Source of the DNA: Verrucomicrobiota bacterium
GTDB taxonomy: Bacteria > Verrucomicrobiota > Verrucomicrobiia > Limisphaerales > JAFGQR01
Direction: 5' to 3'
DNA: 64,000 nt
NCBI GenBank assembly: GCA_016935555.1
Contig: JAFGQR010000050.1
Location: forward strand, 1-64,000
Numbering within the stretch: position 1 is the stretch's first letter; each line of letters begins with the position of its first letter. Positions 17,853 through 27,006 of the stretch are shown here, in pieces. Below the pieces are notes generated by a model. It had not been told where the DNA came from. It saw nothing but the letters and a program-made list of their open reading frames with translations, and did not search any database. Position numbers and translations under genes: made by a program.

Positions 17853-18428
17853 CTAGTGGATTTCGCCCAGGGCGGGATTCTCCATGAACGCGTAGCAGAG
17901 CATGTGGCAGATTCCCATCTGGGCGTCCTCGACGCGGCCGTAGTGGGTGGCGTTGATGACGAGGACCTCGCGGGCCAGTTCGGCCACCCTGCCGCGCTTG
18001 CCGCCCACCAGCGCGATCGTGTGCAGCCCGTGCGCGTTGGCCCATTCCACCGCGCGCACTAGGTTCGGCGAACTCCCGCTCACGCTGAGCGTCAGCAGCA
18101 GGTCCCCCCCCCGGCCGTAGTTCATCAGCTGCCGCACATACACCTCCTCGTAGCTGTAATCGTTGCCCAGCGCCGTGATCCAGCTCACGTTGTCGTTCAA
18201 CGACAACACCCGAAACCGCGCGCCCGCCTTGTCCGACGATCCCTTGCCGAGGTCGGTGGCGAAGTGCGACGCGTTGGCGGCGCTGCCCCCATTGCCCGCG
18301 ACGAAAACCTGGCGGTCCTCTTTCAACGCGGCGCGCAGGGTCTCGATCAAGCGCGCCACCAGCGCGATCGGGATCGAGTCGAGCGCGGCTTTCTGCGCCT
18401 CGATGTAGTCCGTGATCCATGCGTTCAT
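17853..18428 (-). CDS. SIS-domain phosphoheptose isomerase-like protein (GmhA family)
   Basis: VFVAGNGGSAANASHFATDLGKG, LLTLSVSGSSPNLVRAVEWANAHGLHTIALVGGKRG; start trimmed to MNAWITDYIE. Confidence 0.85.
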   Translation of the reverse strand: MNAWITDYIEAQKAALDSIPIALVARLIETLRAALKEDRQVFVAGNGGSAANASHFATDLGKGSSDKAGARFRVLSLNDNVSWITALGNDYSYEEVYVRQLMNYGRGGDLLLTLSVSGSSPNLVRAVEWANAHGLHTIALVGGKRGRVAELAREVLVINATHYGRVEDAQMGICHMLCYAFMENPALGEIH

Positions 18429-18496
18429 GCCACCACTATGCCACCGCGCGGATGCCAGGGACAGCTTGAAATGAGCGGACGCGGCTCGGACTGCCG

Positions 18497-20773
18497 CTAC
18501 GGTTGGAGGGCTTGCTCGACCAGGGCCAGTTCCTCGGGCAGCAGCTTGCCCTTTCGGGCGAGCTCCAGGTATTTCCTGGCCTTGTCGGCCTGGCCGTTGG
18601 CGGCGAGCAGCACGCCGTAATAGGCGGCCACTGCGGGGACGTCGAGCATTTCGGGTTTGAGGGTTTCCAGGGCTTGAATGCCCTCGGCGGTGTTGCCCTG
18701 GAGATGAACCGAATAGGCGTAGGTGGCGGCAAACGCCGCGTTGTCGGGCTTGACCTGATACACGTCCCGGGCCAGTTCGTGCGCGCGCGGCAGCTGCTGC
18801 TTGAGCAGCAGCAGGGTCGACGCAAGATTGTTTTTGGCGACGACGAATTTGAGGCTTTCGCTGACTTCCTTGAGGCTGGAGGAGACGAGGTGGGCATAGA
18901 GCCGGTTCAAGCCGCGGGTGTTGCCCCGCTGTGCATACCAGTCCTCGAGGGCCTGGAGCGCGCGCCCTTCGCTGGGAAACCGCTCCGCAATGAGCCACAG
19001 CAGGTCTTCGCGTTCCTGGTGCCACCGCCACGCCTGCGCCATCCGCACCAGCGTCTGCAGCGCCCGCAGGCTCTCGGTGGCCTCGGCCACCGCGGATTGC
19101 CACAGGCTCTTGGCCTGGGCCGCGTCGTTTTGTTTCGCGGCGGCGCCGGCCAGCACCGCCAGGCGCAGGAACTCCTGGTATTCCCAGTCCTTCCCCTTGA
19201 GGTATTCCTCCAGCTTCGCCCAATCCTGCAGGCCGATGTAACAGTCGCTGATCGCCATCGTCACCGGCTGTTGCTGGCGCCTTTCTTCCGGCAGCGCCAG
19301 CAGCCATTCCAACGCGCCGCCGGCGCGCTCGTGCCGGATCATCCAGTTGGCCAACGCGTGAATCCGCTCCGGACGCTCTTCCGCCTCCCGGCGGAGCGTC
19401 TCCAGGGATTGCTCCAGCGTGGCGGCCTTGGCCTCGTGAAGAATGGACAGGCGCAGCATCCGGTCCTCGAACGTGGTCTGCGGGTCGGCGACCAGCTCGT
19501 CGGAGAGCTGCAGGGCGCGCGCGAGGTCCTTTTTCTGGACGGCAAACTGGATGAGGTGTTGCAGGGCGCTGCGGCGGGTTTTGGGCTCCTTGGCCAGGGC
19601 GGCCAGCTTGGCCTGGGCGTCATCGACCACCGCGGCGTCCTCGGATTGCAGGTGCAACACCGCCAGGTTCAGCTGCAGCAGCGGATTGTCCGGGTCGATT
19701 CGGGACGCTTCGGCCAGATGATGTTCCGCTTGCGCGAGCCTGCCTTTGGTCATTTCGAGCATGGCGGCCACCTGGTGGTACTCCGAGGTGTTCCGGTCCG
19801 CCTCGGGAATGTTCTGGAGGGACATCTGGGCCACAAACGGGTTCTGCAGCATCAGCGCGGTGCGCGCCAAGTCCAGTTTGTTGCTGGCGGCCGCCGGCTC
19901 CAAATCCACCAGCCGCTGGCGCCACTTGATCGCGTCGGGCAGCCCGGACAGTTCGGCCAGACGCGCCATGATGCGGGTTGCCTCGACGCGGGTGGGGCGC
20001 ATCGAGAGGGCTTTGCGCGCCGCCAAGCTGGCCTTGCGATAATCGCCGGCCGCCATGAACGCCGTTGCCTGAGCCTCGGAACGTTTTGCACCCCATGTCT
20101 TGTAGGCCCGATACGCGGGCCGGGCGACGGCCAGACCGCACGCGAGCACCAGGAGCACCGCAGCCACGCGCACCAGGACTTTGCCCAGCGGCATTGTGCG
20201 CTTGCCGCCGGATCCGGCCAGGGGTCTGGTGGCGCGGTAGGCGGTCTGCCGCAGGTCCACCTTGCGGGCCACGCTCCGGAGTTCCGCCGGAAACGCGTCC
20301 CCGAGGAGCAGCCGGTTCAAACGCGCCAACCGCTCCCCGCGGGGCCGCTGCGTGAGCAGGATGCGGGTGTCCTTGCAGAAGGTGACGGCGGCAAACCGCT
20401 GCCGCTCGTAGATCAGATCGCCCTGGGCGATCGCGTTGAGTTCGTCCAGCAGCCGTTGCTCAACGGCGCGCGCGTCTCCGCCCGACGGCTTGAAACTCGC
20501 CAGCGCTTGCCGCATGGGTTCGGAGAACCGGCTCTGGAGAAATTCCGCGACCGGCTCGGTCGGCGTGGCGAGTTTCGCCACCAGGGACGGCAGGTCCAGA
20601 ATGTCATGGGGCCCAAACGGCGGCGCCCCGCGGCGGGCGGCCTGCCGCTCCCGTGTCGCCGCGCGCGACACCGCCGTCCCCTGGGGACGCCCGGGGCGGC
20701 GCGGGGGACGGTTTCTGTCGAATCGCCGGGGAGGCCGCTGTCCGTCTCGTCTTTGCACGACCCATCCTCGCAT
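18497..20773 (-). CDS. Membrane-anchored TPR-repeat protein
   Basis: TM helix VLVRVAAVLLVLACGLAVA followed by helical TPR-like repeats; N-terminal LIYERQRFAAVTFCKDTRILLTQRPRGERLARLNRLLLGDAFPAEL region; true start uncertain. Confidence 0.7.
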   Translation of the reverse strand: MRGWVVQRRDGQRPPRRFDRNRPPRRPGRPQGTAVSRAATRERQAARRGAPPFGPHDILDLPSLVAKLATPTEPVAEFLQSRFSEPMRQALASFKPSGGDARAVEQRLLDELNAIAQGDLIYERQRFAAVTFCKDTRILLTQRPRGERLARLNRLLLGDAFPAELRSVARKVDLRQTAYRATRPLAGSGGKRTMPLGKVLVRVAAVLLVLACGLAVARPAYRAYKTWGAKRSEAQATAFMAAGDYRKASLAARKALSMRPTRVEATRIMARLAELSGLPDAIKWRQRLVDLEPAAASNKLDLARTALMLQNPFVAQMSLQNIPEADRNTSEYHQVAAMLEMTKGRLAQAEHHLAEASRIDPDNPLLQLNLAVLHLQSEDAAVVDDAQAKLAALAKEPKTRRSALQHLIQFAVQKKDLARALQLSDELVADPQTTFEDRMLRLSILHEAKAATLEQSLETLRREAEERPERIHALANWMIRHERAGGALEWLLALPEERRQQQPVTMAISDCYIGLQDWAKLEEYLKGKDWEYQEFLRLAVLAGAAAKQNDAAQAKSLWQSAVAEATESLRALQTLVRMAQAWRWHQEREDLLWLIAERFPSEGRALQALEDWYAQRGNTRGLNRLYAHLVSSSLKEVSESLKFVVAKNNLASTLLLLKQQLPRAHELARDVYQVKPDNAAFAATYAYSVHLQGNTAEGIQALETLKPEMLDVPAVAAYYGVLLAANGQADKARKYLELARKGKLLPEELALVEQALQP

Positions 20774-21031
20774 GTCCCACCGGCGCGGGTCAATCGCCGT
20801 CCTGCGGCGCTGCGGGGGGCAAGGCCGCGTCTGCCTGGAGTTTCCCCTTGATTTAGGGGTATATTGCTGTTACTTGTTTAATCACTCGAACACACCCAAC
20901 CATGTCCTGCTGTTAAGGATGGCAGCCTGCCGCTTTCGAGATGGTGCCAGGGACGAGCCGTTTTCGCGCGGGTTCTGCTTGAGGACGCGGGGAGGGGGCG
21001 AATGGTGTTGTTTAACCATGGTGTCGCGTCT

Positions 21032-24000
21032 ATGAATAACGTGTTGTGTCCCGCGAAAGCTCGGCGTTCGCCGAAGAAGGCGGCTGCGTGCGTCTCGTGG
21101 CGGCTTTTCCCGGTTTTCCTGGCGGCCTGGGCTCTCCCGGAGCTGCTTCTGGCGGTTCCTCCCTGTTCGCCCGACCTTCAGCCTCCCGCAATCGTCTTTT
21201 GCCCGCCCGATGGGGGGGTCGAATGCGGCACGCCGCTGACCCCTCCGAACACGGGCGGCACGGCGCTGGCGGTGGATGCGTGCGATCCGGCGCCGCTGGT
21301 CACCTACGCCGACCGCGGGCCGCTGACCGTGATGCCGGCGGATCTTGACGGGTGGGTTTTTGCCGTGCAGGGGCTTCCGTTGACGGCCGTGGCGGAAATG
21401 ACCGCGGGGCCGGGCACGCCACCGCTGGGTTCGGGCAGCTTCCATGTCTCCATCGGCGCCAACGGCGAGAACCTCACCGAACTGCGCAACTTCGGCTTCG
21501 ACCAGGTGCCGCTGGCGAAAGTCACCGAACTGTCCTACCGGACCTATCGCACGATGGACGGCGCCGGGCTCAACCGGAGCATTTACCTGATGCTGAATGT
21601 GGACACTGACGGAAACGGGGCCGGCGACGACGTGATTTATTTCGAGCCGCGCTTCCAGAGCGGCAGCAACCCCGCCCTGCCCGACCAGGGGCCGACCGTC
21701 ACGGGCGTCTGGCAGAAGTGGGATGCGCATCATGGCGGCTGGTGGTCCATCAACCATCCCGAGGTCATGACCCCGGGCCCCGGCGTCCAATCCCTGGCCA
21801 CCTACCTCGCCGCCTTCCCGGGCGCGCGCATCGTCAACAGCGTCAGCGGCGGCGGCGTCCGGTTGTCCGCCGGCGGGGGCGCGGGCGCGTGGGATTTCTT
21901 TGACGGCCACGCCGATTACCTGGTGCTGGGCACCAACGGCGTCTCGCAAGCCTACGACTTCGACGTCGCCCCTGCCACCGTTTGCCCGACCGTCATCATC
22001 CGCACCTGGACGGCCGCCGACCAGAGCGGCAACGCTGTGTCATGTTCCCAGAAACTGACCGTCGCCGACACGACGGCTCCCGTGCTGAGCTGCGGCTCGG
22101 ACCGCACGGTGGCATGTCACGAGGCCTGGGATTTTGACGAGCCGACGGCAACCGACGCGTGCGGCGCGGTCACGCTCACCCTCGTGAGCGCCGTCACCAA
22201 CACCACCTGCCCCTTCAGCTTCGTCGCCACCCGCACCTGGCGCGCCATCGACCCGTGCGGCAATGTCGCCGAATGCACCCAGACGGTCAGTTCGGCGGAC
22301 ACGCAGCCCCCGGTGGTGGCGGGTCCGGCGGACGTGACCGTGGAGTGCACCGAGAGCGTCGCGCCGGCCGCCACCGGCACTGCCACGGCCTCCGACAACT
22401 GCGATCCCCAGCCCACCGTCACCTGGAGCGACACCGAGACGCCCGGCGCCTGCCCGCAAGAGCGCGTCATCACGCGGACATGGACCGCCACCGACGCGTG
22501 CGGCAACGCCGCGAGCGTCGACCAAACCATCACCGTGGCCGACCGCACGCCTCCGGTGGTTACTTGCCCGCCGTCCGAGACCGTCGAGTGCGGCACGCCG
22601 TGGAGTTTCGACCTGCCCGCCGGCACGGATGCCTGCGGCCCCGTGACCGTCACCGAGGTGAGCACCGTCACCAACTCGGCCTGCGGCGACACCATGACCG
22701 TGTCCCGGACCTGGCTGGTGGCGGATGCCTGCGGCCTCGGGGTGCCCTGCGTCCAGACCATCACCGTGCAGGACACCCTTGCCCCGATCGTGACGTGCGT
22801 TCCCGACAAGACCGTCGAGTGCGGCCTGCCGTGGGCGTTCGACGTGCCGAGCTACAGCGACGAATGCGTCTTCGAGTCGCTCGTGTTCGACAATTCCGTC
22901 AACGACGCCCAGTGGCGGTTCAGCAGCGGCACCACCGAGGTCGGCGATGAAATCGTGCTCGCCGGCGCCGCGCGTCAGATCACTCGGTTCGCCTTCGAAT
23001 ACTTCGGCGTCAACCGGAACACCCAGGCCGAGGAGTTCGAGGGCAGCGTCACCGCCCGCGTCCGGTTCTATGCCAACGACGGCCCGGGCGAATACCCCTC
23101 CCCCCAGACGGTGCTGTACGACAGCGGCGAGTTCGCGGTGCCGGCCACGGTGCGATCGGTGGTGACCATCGAGGATTTCCAGCTCGAAGCCGTGGTCCCC
23201 CTGGCGGGCAACGTGCCAGACTCGTTCACGTGGACCGTCCAATTCGGCGGGCTCGGCCCGAATGACGACGTCGGCCTGGACATTTACAACCCGATCGTCC
23301 TGGGGCTCAGCTACCCGGATTACTGGGAACGCACCCCGCAGGGCTGGCAATTGAAAGCCCATCCCGACGTCAAGATCGACTTTGCCGCGCGGATCGAGGC
23401 GGCCCGGGAGAACGTGCAGGCCAGGGTGCTCAGCACCGTCACCAACACCCTCGACGGCCAGACCATCGTCGCGACGCGCACCTGGGAGGTCGTGGACCCG
23501 TGCGACAACCGCAGCGAGTGCTCCCAAAATGTCACCGTTCTCGACTCCATACCCCCGGTTGTGACATGCCCCGGCATCATCACCACCAACATCGTCTACG
23601 GCCCCTGCGAACAGGTGGTCGCATTCACCACAACGGCCACCGACGCCGGCATCCCCGTCCCGGTGGTGTGCGTTCCGTCGAGCGGATCCGCGTTTCCGAA
23701 AGGCACCACCACGGTCACCTGCACCGCCACTGACGCCCGCGGCAACCAGGGATCGTGCAGTTTCCCCGTCGTCGTGGTCCCGCCGACCTTCACCCAGACC
23801 GTCAACCGCCTGATTCCCGACGGCGACCCCGGCGGATTGACCAACCGTCTCACGGTGACCACGCCGATCACGTTCCTGACCGACGTCGAGGTCACCCTCA
23901 ACCTCGCCCACAGCTGGAACGGCGACCTCCATGCCTTCCTCGTCCACAACACCGGCCGGGCCGTTCTCCTCAACCGGGTCGGCCGCCGCGCCGGGGACTT

Positions 24001-26038
24001 GCTCGGCTACAGCGACGACGGCTTCAGCGTCACCCTGGACGACGAAGCCGCCGGCGGAGACATCCACGTCTACCGGATGCAGTTGTTCGGCAACCCCACC
24101 ACGCCTCTCGTCGGACCGCTCACCGGCCTCTGGGCGCCCGACGGACGCGACACGCCCCCGGCCCAGGCCCTCGAGTCCGACCCGCGCACCGCCCTGCTGA
24201 GCGCCTTCCGGGGCATGGACCCGAACGGCGTCTGGACGCTGGTGGTGGCGGACCTGCAGCCGGGCGATGCCGGCTTGCTGCAGAGCTGGGGCGTGCAGTT
24301 CTGCGGCGAACTGGGCGTCCCCCCGACCATCACCGCGCCGCCGGTGTCCGTCACCGTCGAATGCGGCACCGACGCGACCTTCAGCGTCACCGCCATCGGC
24401 TCGCCGCCGCTGTCGTATCAGTGGTATTTCGGATCCGCTCCCATCGCCGGAGCGACGGCGGCCACCTTGACCGTGCCGGGTGTGCGCTACGAGGATTTGG
24501 GGGATTACTCGGTGGTGGTCCGCAACGACCACGGCCAGGCCACCAGCACCGCGGCCACCTTGAGCCTCGTGGATACCCGGCTCCCGGAAATCACCTGCCC
24601 GCCCGCGATCACCGTGCCCATCCCGCCCGGCCAATGCTCCGTCGTCGTCCCCAATTACGGGGTTTCCGCCAGCGACGCCTGCGGACCCGTCACGGTTGTG
24701 TGCGTGCCGCCCGCAGGCCAGCCTCTGAGCGCGGGAACCACCCCGGTCCATTGCATTGCCACCGATGCGGCTCTCAACACGGCCGAGTGCAGCTTCGTCG
24801 TCACGGCGCAGGACACGGAAGCCCCCATGCTGGCGGCCTGCCCCGCCGACATCACCGTCGGCACGCAGCAGGGCCAGTGCGCCGCCGCGGTTCCGTTCAC
24901 GCCTCCGGCGCCCACCGACAACTGCCCCGGCACGGCGGTGACCTGCGTCCCGCCCCCGGGAGCAATCTTTCCCGCCGGCGTCACCACCGTGGTCTGCACC
25001 GCTGTCGACGTCGGCGGCAACCAGGCCGCCTGCACCTTCACCGTCACCGTCCTCGACACCGAAGCGCCCGAAGTCTGCATGGACCCGCCCGTCCTCCGCT
25101 CCGCCGGGAGCGAGGACGATTTTGCCGGGCCGGAGCCGGCTTTGGCCAGCGCCACGTTGCAGGAGTACGTTGCCGCGCAGGCGCTGGCGCTGCGCCATTT
25201 CGATTCGCCGGACCCGGATCGCTGGCTGGCGCACTCCTTCGGCGGCCTGCCGGCAAACCTGTCCAGCGCGCGCTTGCGCATTCACGTCCGGGCGCTCGGC
25301 ACCGCGTCGGCCGAAGACACCCTCCAACTCGCCTTCAGCCAGCCGGGCGGATCCCTGCGCGCCGAACAATGGACCCGCCGCTTCGGGTTGTTCGAGGCGG
25401 TGCCGGGACTGCTCCCGGCCACCTGGAGCTCGGGAACCGAAGCCGAATTCGAGCTGGATCTCGCCCGCCTGCCCAACGCCGACGGCACCTTTGCGAATCT
25501 GATGGGTGCGGCGCGGGACGCGGGGGCGTTGGACGTGCTGGCCGGCAACGACACGGATGTCGACTATGTCGTTCTCGAGGTGGAGACCTGCCTTTGCAGC
25601 ACGGACCTCGTCGTGGACAGCGACCCCGCCTTGTGCGGCGCCCGTGTCCCGTTCCCGCCGCCACTCTTCTTTGACAACTGCGATCCGAATCCGGGGGTGG
25701 TCTGCACGCCGCCGTCGGGGAGCGTGTTTGCGCCGGGCGTCACCCGGGTGGATTGCCACGCCATCGACGCCGGCGGCAACATCGGGCGATGCAGTTTCAA
25801 CGTGATCGTGAACGACATCGGCCCCAAGCTGAGCTTCTTCCGGTCGGGGGCGGACCTGGTGCTGAGCTGGCCCGTGGGGTGCGGCGCCTGGCAGCTCGTC
25901 GAAGCCGCCGACCTGGCCAACCCCGTGTCCTGGGTCCCCTCCTCAGCCCCCGTCTCCATCGTGGGATCCGTCTATCGCGCAACCGTTCCCGTCAGCACGC
26001 CGCTCAAGTTCTTTGCCCTCCGCAGCCCTGTGCCTTAG
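21032..26038 (+). CDS. Giant secreted HYR-like repeat protein with P-domain-like and Ig-like modules
   Basis: Many HYR-like repeats (ECG..D.C...TATDACGNAASVDQTITVADRTPP); P-domain-like LNLAHSWNGDLHAFLVHNTGRAVLLNRVG...GVWTLVVADLQPGDAGLLQSWGVQFCG; C-terminus KFFALRSPVP. Confidence 0.9.
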   Translation: MNNVLCPAKARRSPKKAAACVSWRLFPVFLAAWALPELLLAVPPCSPDLQPPAIVFCPPDGGVECGTPLTPPNTGGTALAVDACDPAPLVTYADRGPLTVMPADLDGWVFAVQGLPLTAVAEMTAGPGTPPLGSGSFHVSIGANGENLTELRNFGFDQVPLAKVTELSYRTYRTMDGAGLNRSIYLMLNVDTDGNGAGDDVIYFEPRFQSGSNPALPDQGPTVTGVWQKWDAHHGGWWSINHPEVMTPGPGVQSLATYLAAFPGARIVNSVSGGGVRLSAGGGAGAWDFFDGHADYLVLGTNGVSQAYDFDVAPATVCPTVIIRTWTAADQSGNAVSCSQKLTVADTTAPVLSCGSDRTVACHEAWDFDEPTATDACGAVTLTLVSAVTNTTCPFSFVATRTWRAIDPCGNVAECTQTVSSADTQPPVVAGPADVTVECTESVAPAATGTATASDNCDPQPTVTWSDTETPGACPQERVITRTWTATDACGNAASVDQTITVADRTPPVVTCPPSETVECGTPWSFDLPAGTDACGPVTVTEVSTVTNSACGDTMTVSRTWLVADACGLGVPCVQTITVQDTLAPIVTCVPDKTVECGLPWAFDVPSYSDECVFESLVFDNSVNDAQWRFSSGTTEVGDEIVLAGAARQITRFAFEYFGVNRNTQAEEFEGSVTARVRFYANDGPGEYPSPQTVLYDSGEFAVPATVRSVVTIEDFQLEAVVPLAGNVPDSFTWTVQFGGLGPNDDVGLDIYNPIVLGLSYPDYWERTPQGWQLKAHPDVKIDFAARIEAARENVQARVLSTVTNTLDGQTIVATRTWEVVDPCDNRSECSQNVTVLDSIPPVVTCPGIITTNIVYGPCEQVVAFTTTATDAGIPVPVVCVPSSGSAFPKGTTTVTCTATDARGNQGSCSFPVVVVPPTFTQTVNRLIPDGDPGGLTNRLTVTTPITFLTDVEVTLNLAHSWNGDLHAFLVHNTGRAVLLNRVGRRAGDLLGYSDDGFSVTLDDEAAGGDIHVYRMQLFGNPTTPLVGPLTGLWAPDGRDTPPAQALESDPRTALLSAFRGMDPNGVWTLVVADLQPGDAGLLQSWGVQFCGELGVPPTITAPPVSVTVECGTDATFSVTAIGSPPLSYQWYFGSAPIAGATAATLTVPGVRYEDLGDYSVVVRNDHGQATSTAATLSLVDTRLPEITCPPAITVPIPPGQCSVVVPNYGVSASDACGPVTVVCVPPAGQPLSAGTTPVHCIATDAALNTAECSFVVTAQDTEAPMLAACPADITVGTQQGQCAAAVPFTPPAPTDNCPGTAVTCVPPPGAIFPAGVTTVVCTAVDVGGNQAACTFTVTVLDTEAPEVCMDPPVLRSAGSEDDFAGPEPALASATLQEYVAAQALALRHFDSPDPDRWLAHSFGGLPANLSSARLRIHVRALGTASAEDTLQLAFSQPGGSLRAEQWTRRFGLFEAVPGLLPATWSSGTEAEFELDLARLPNADGTFANLMGAARDAGALDVLAGNDTDVDYVVLEVETCLCSTDLVVDSDPALCGARVPFPPPLFFDNCDPNPGVVCTPPSGSVFAPGVTRVDCHAIDAGGNIGRCSFNVIVNDIGPKLSFFRSGADLVLSWPVGCGAWQLVEAADLANPVSWVPSSAPVSIVGSVYRATVPVSTPLKFFALRSPVP

Positions 26039-26042
26039 CCCC

Positions 26043-26068
26043 CCTTTCCCGCCGCCCGGTGGGAAAGG
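26043..26068. terminator. Possible bidirectional terminator hairpin between convergent genes
   Basis: CCTTTCCC(26043-26050) / GGGAAAGG(26061-26068), just downstream of the giant-protein stop; no clear T-tract. Confidence 0.35.
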
Positions 26069-26125
26069 CACGAGACCGCCGCTCCGCGGGCGCCCCTCCG
26101 GGCGGCACCTTGCCCAACGGCGCGC

Positions 26126-26857
26126 CTATCGGCCCGCGGCGCGATGGCGCTCGGCCACAAAGTCCCAGTCGACCACATGGAACCATGCGGCGACGTAGTC
26201 GGCGCGTCTATTCTGGTATTTGAGGTAATAGGCGTGCTCCCACACGTCCACGCCCAGCAACGGCACCCGGCCTTCGGACAGGGGCGAGTCCTGGTTTGGG
26301 GTGGCTTCGATGGCGAGTTTGCCGCGGGCGAAGGTCAGCCAGGCCCAGCCGCTGCCGAACTGGCCCAGGGCGGCCCGGGTGAATGCGGCTTGAAAGGCTT
26401 CAAACGCGCCAAATGCGCGGTCCATTGCCGCCGCAAGCTCGCCCCGGGGGCGGCCGCCGCCGCCGCGCTTCATCATTTGCCAGAAAAGCATGTGATTGAG
26501 GTGGCCGCCGCCGTTGTTGCGGACGGCGGTGCGGATCTCCTGGGGAACAGTTGCGAGGTGGCGCAGGAGGTCTTCAATGGATTTGCCGGCCAGAGCGGGC
26601 TGGGAGGCGAGGGCTTTGTTCAGGTTGGCAACGTATGCGGCGTGATGCCGGCCGTGGTGGATCTCCATCGTGCGCGCGTCCACGTGCGGCTCCAGCGCGT
26701 CGAACGCGTAAGGCAGCGGCGGCAGCACAAACGGCGCCCCGGCGCTGCCGGCGGGCTGCGCGCCGGCGCAAGGCAGACGGGGTGCGGCCACGACGACGGC
26801 GGCGGCGGCCAGGGCGGTTTTTTTGAGGGCGTCTCGGCGGGGGATGCGGGCGGTCAT
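26126..26857 (-). CDS. Fe/Mn superoxide dismutase with Tat signal
   Basis: RRDALKKTALAAAAVVVAAP; LPPLPYAFDALEPHVDARTMEIHHGRHHAAYVANLNKAL; GSGWAWLTF; LLGVDVWEHAYYLKYQNRRADYVAAW. Confidence 0.92.
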   Translation of the reverse strand: MTARIPRRDALKKTALAAAAVVVAAPRLPCAGAQPAGSAGAPFVLPPLPYAFDALEPHVDARTMEIHHGRHHAAYVANLNKALASQPALAGKSIEDLLRHLATVPQEIRTAVRNNGGGHLNHMLFWQMMKRGGGGRPRGELAAAMDRAFGAFEAFQAAFTRAALGQFGSGWAWLTFARGKLAIEATPNQDSPLSEGRVPLLGVDVWEHAYYLKYQNRRADYVAAWFHVVDWDFVAERHRAAGR

Positions 26858-27006
26858 AGGTTCTCTCGATATCGCGGTTTGTTTGCGGATAAACTGAACA
26901 ATCCCCTCCCCCAATTCAACCGCAAAATGACGCGCTCCGTCCCACGCGCGCGGTCGTGTCGGGACGCCCGTTGACAATCGCGTGGGGGGGGGCATGATCC
27001 TGTCCC

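Noticed and set aside
20840-21031. Promoter or riboswitch upstream of the giant HYR gene (ttgatttaggggtatattgctgttac)
   Set aside because: AT-richer patch is suggestive but I could not define a convincing -35/-10 pair or a conserved RNA fold by eye.
22040-25759. 1239-aa minus-strand ORF opposite the giant HYR gene
   Set aside because: Same antisense GC artefact; plus strand has coherent HYR and P-domain-like motifs.
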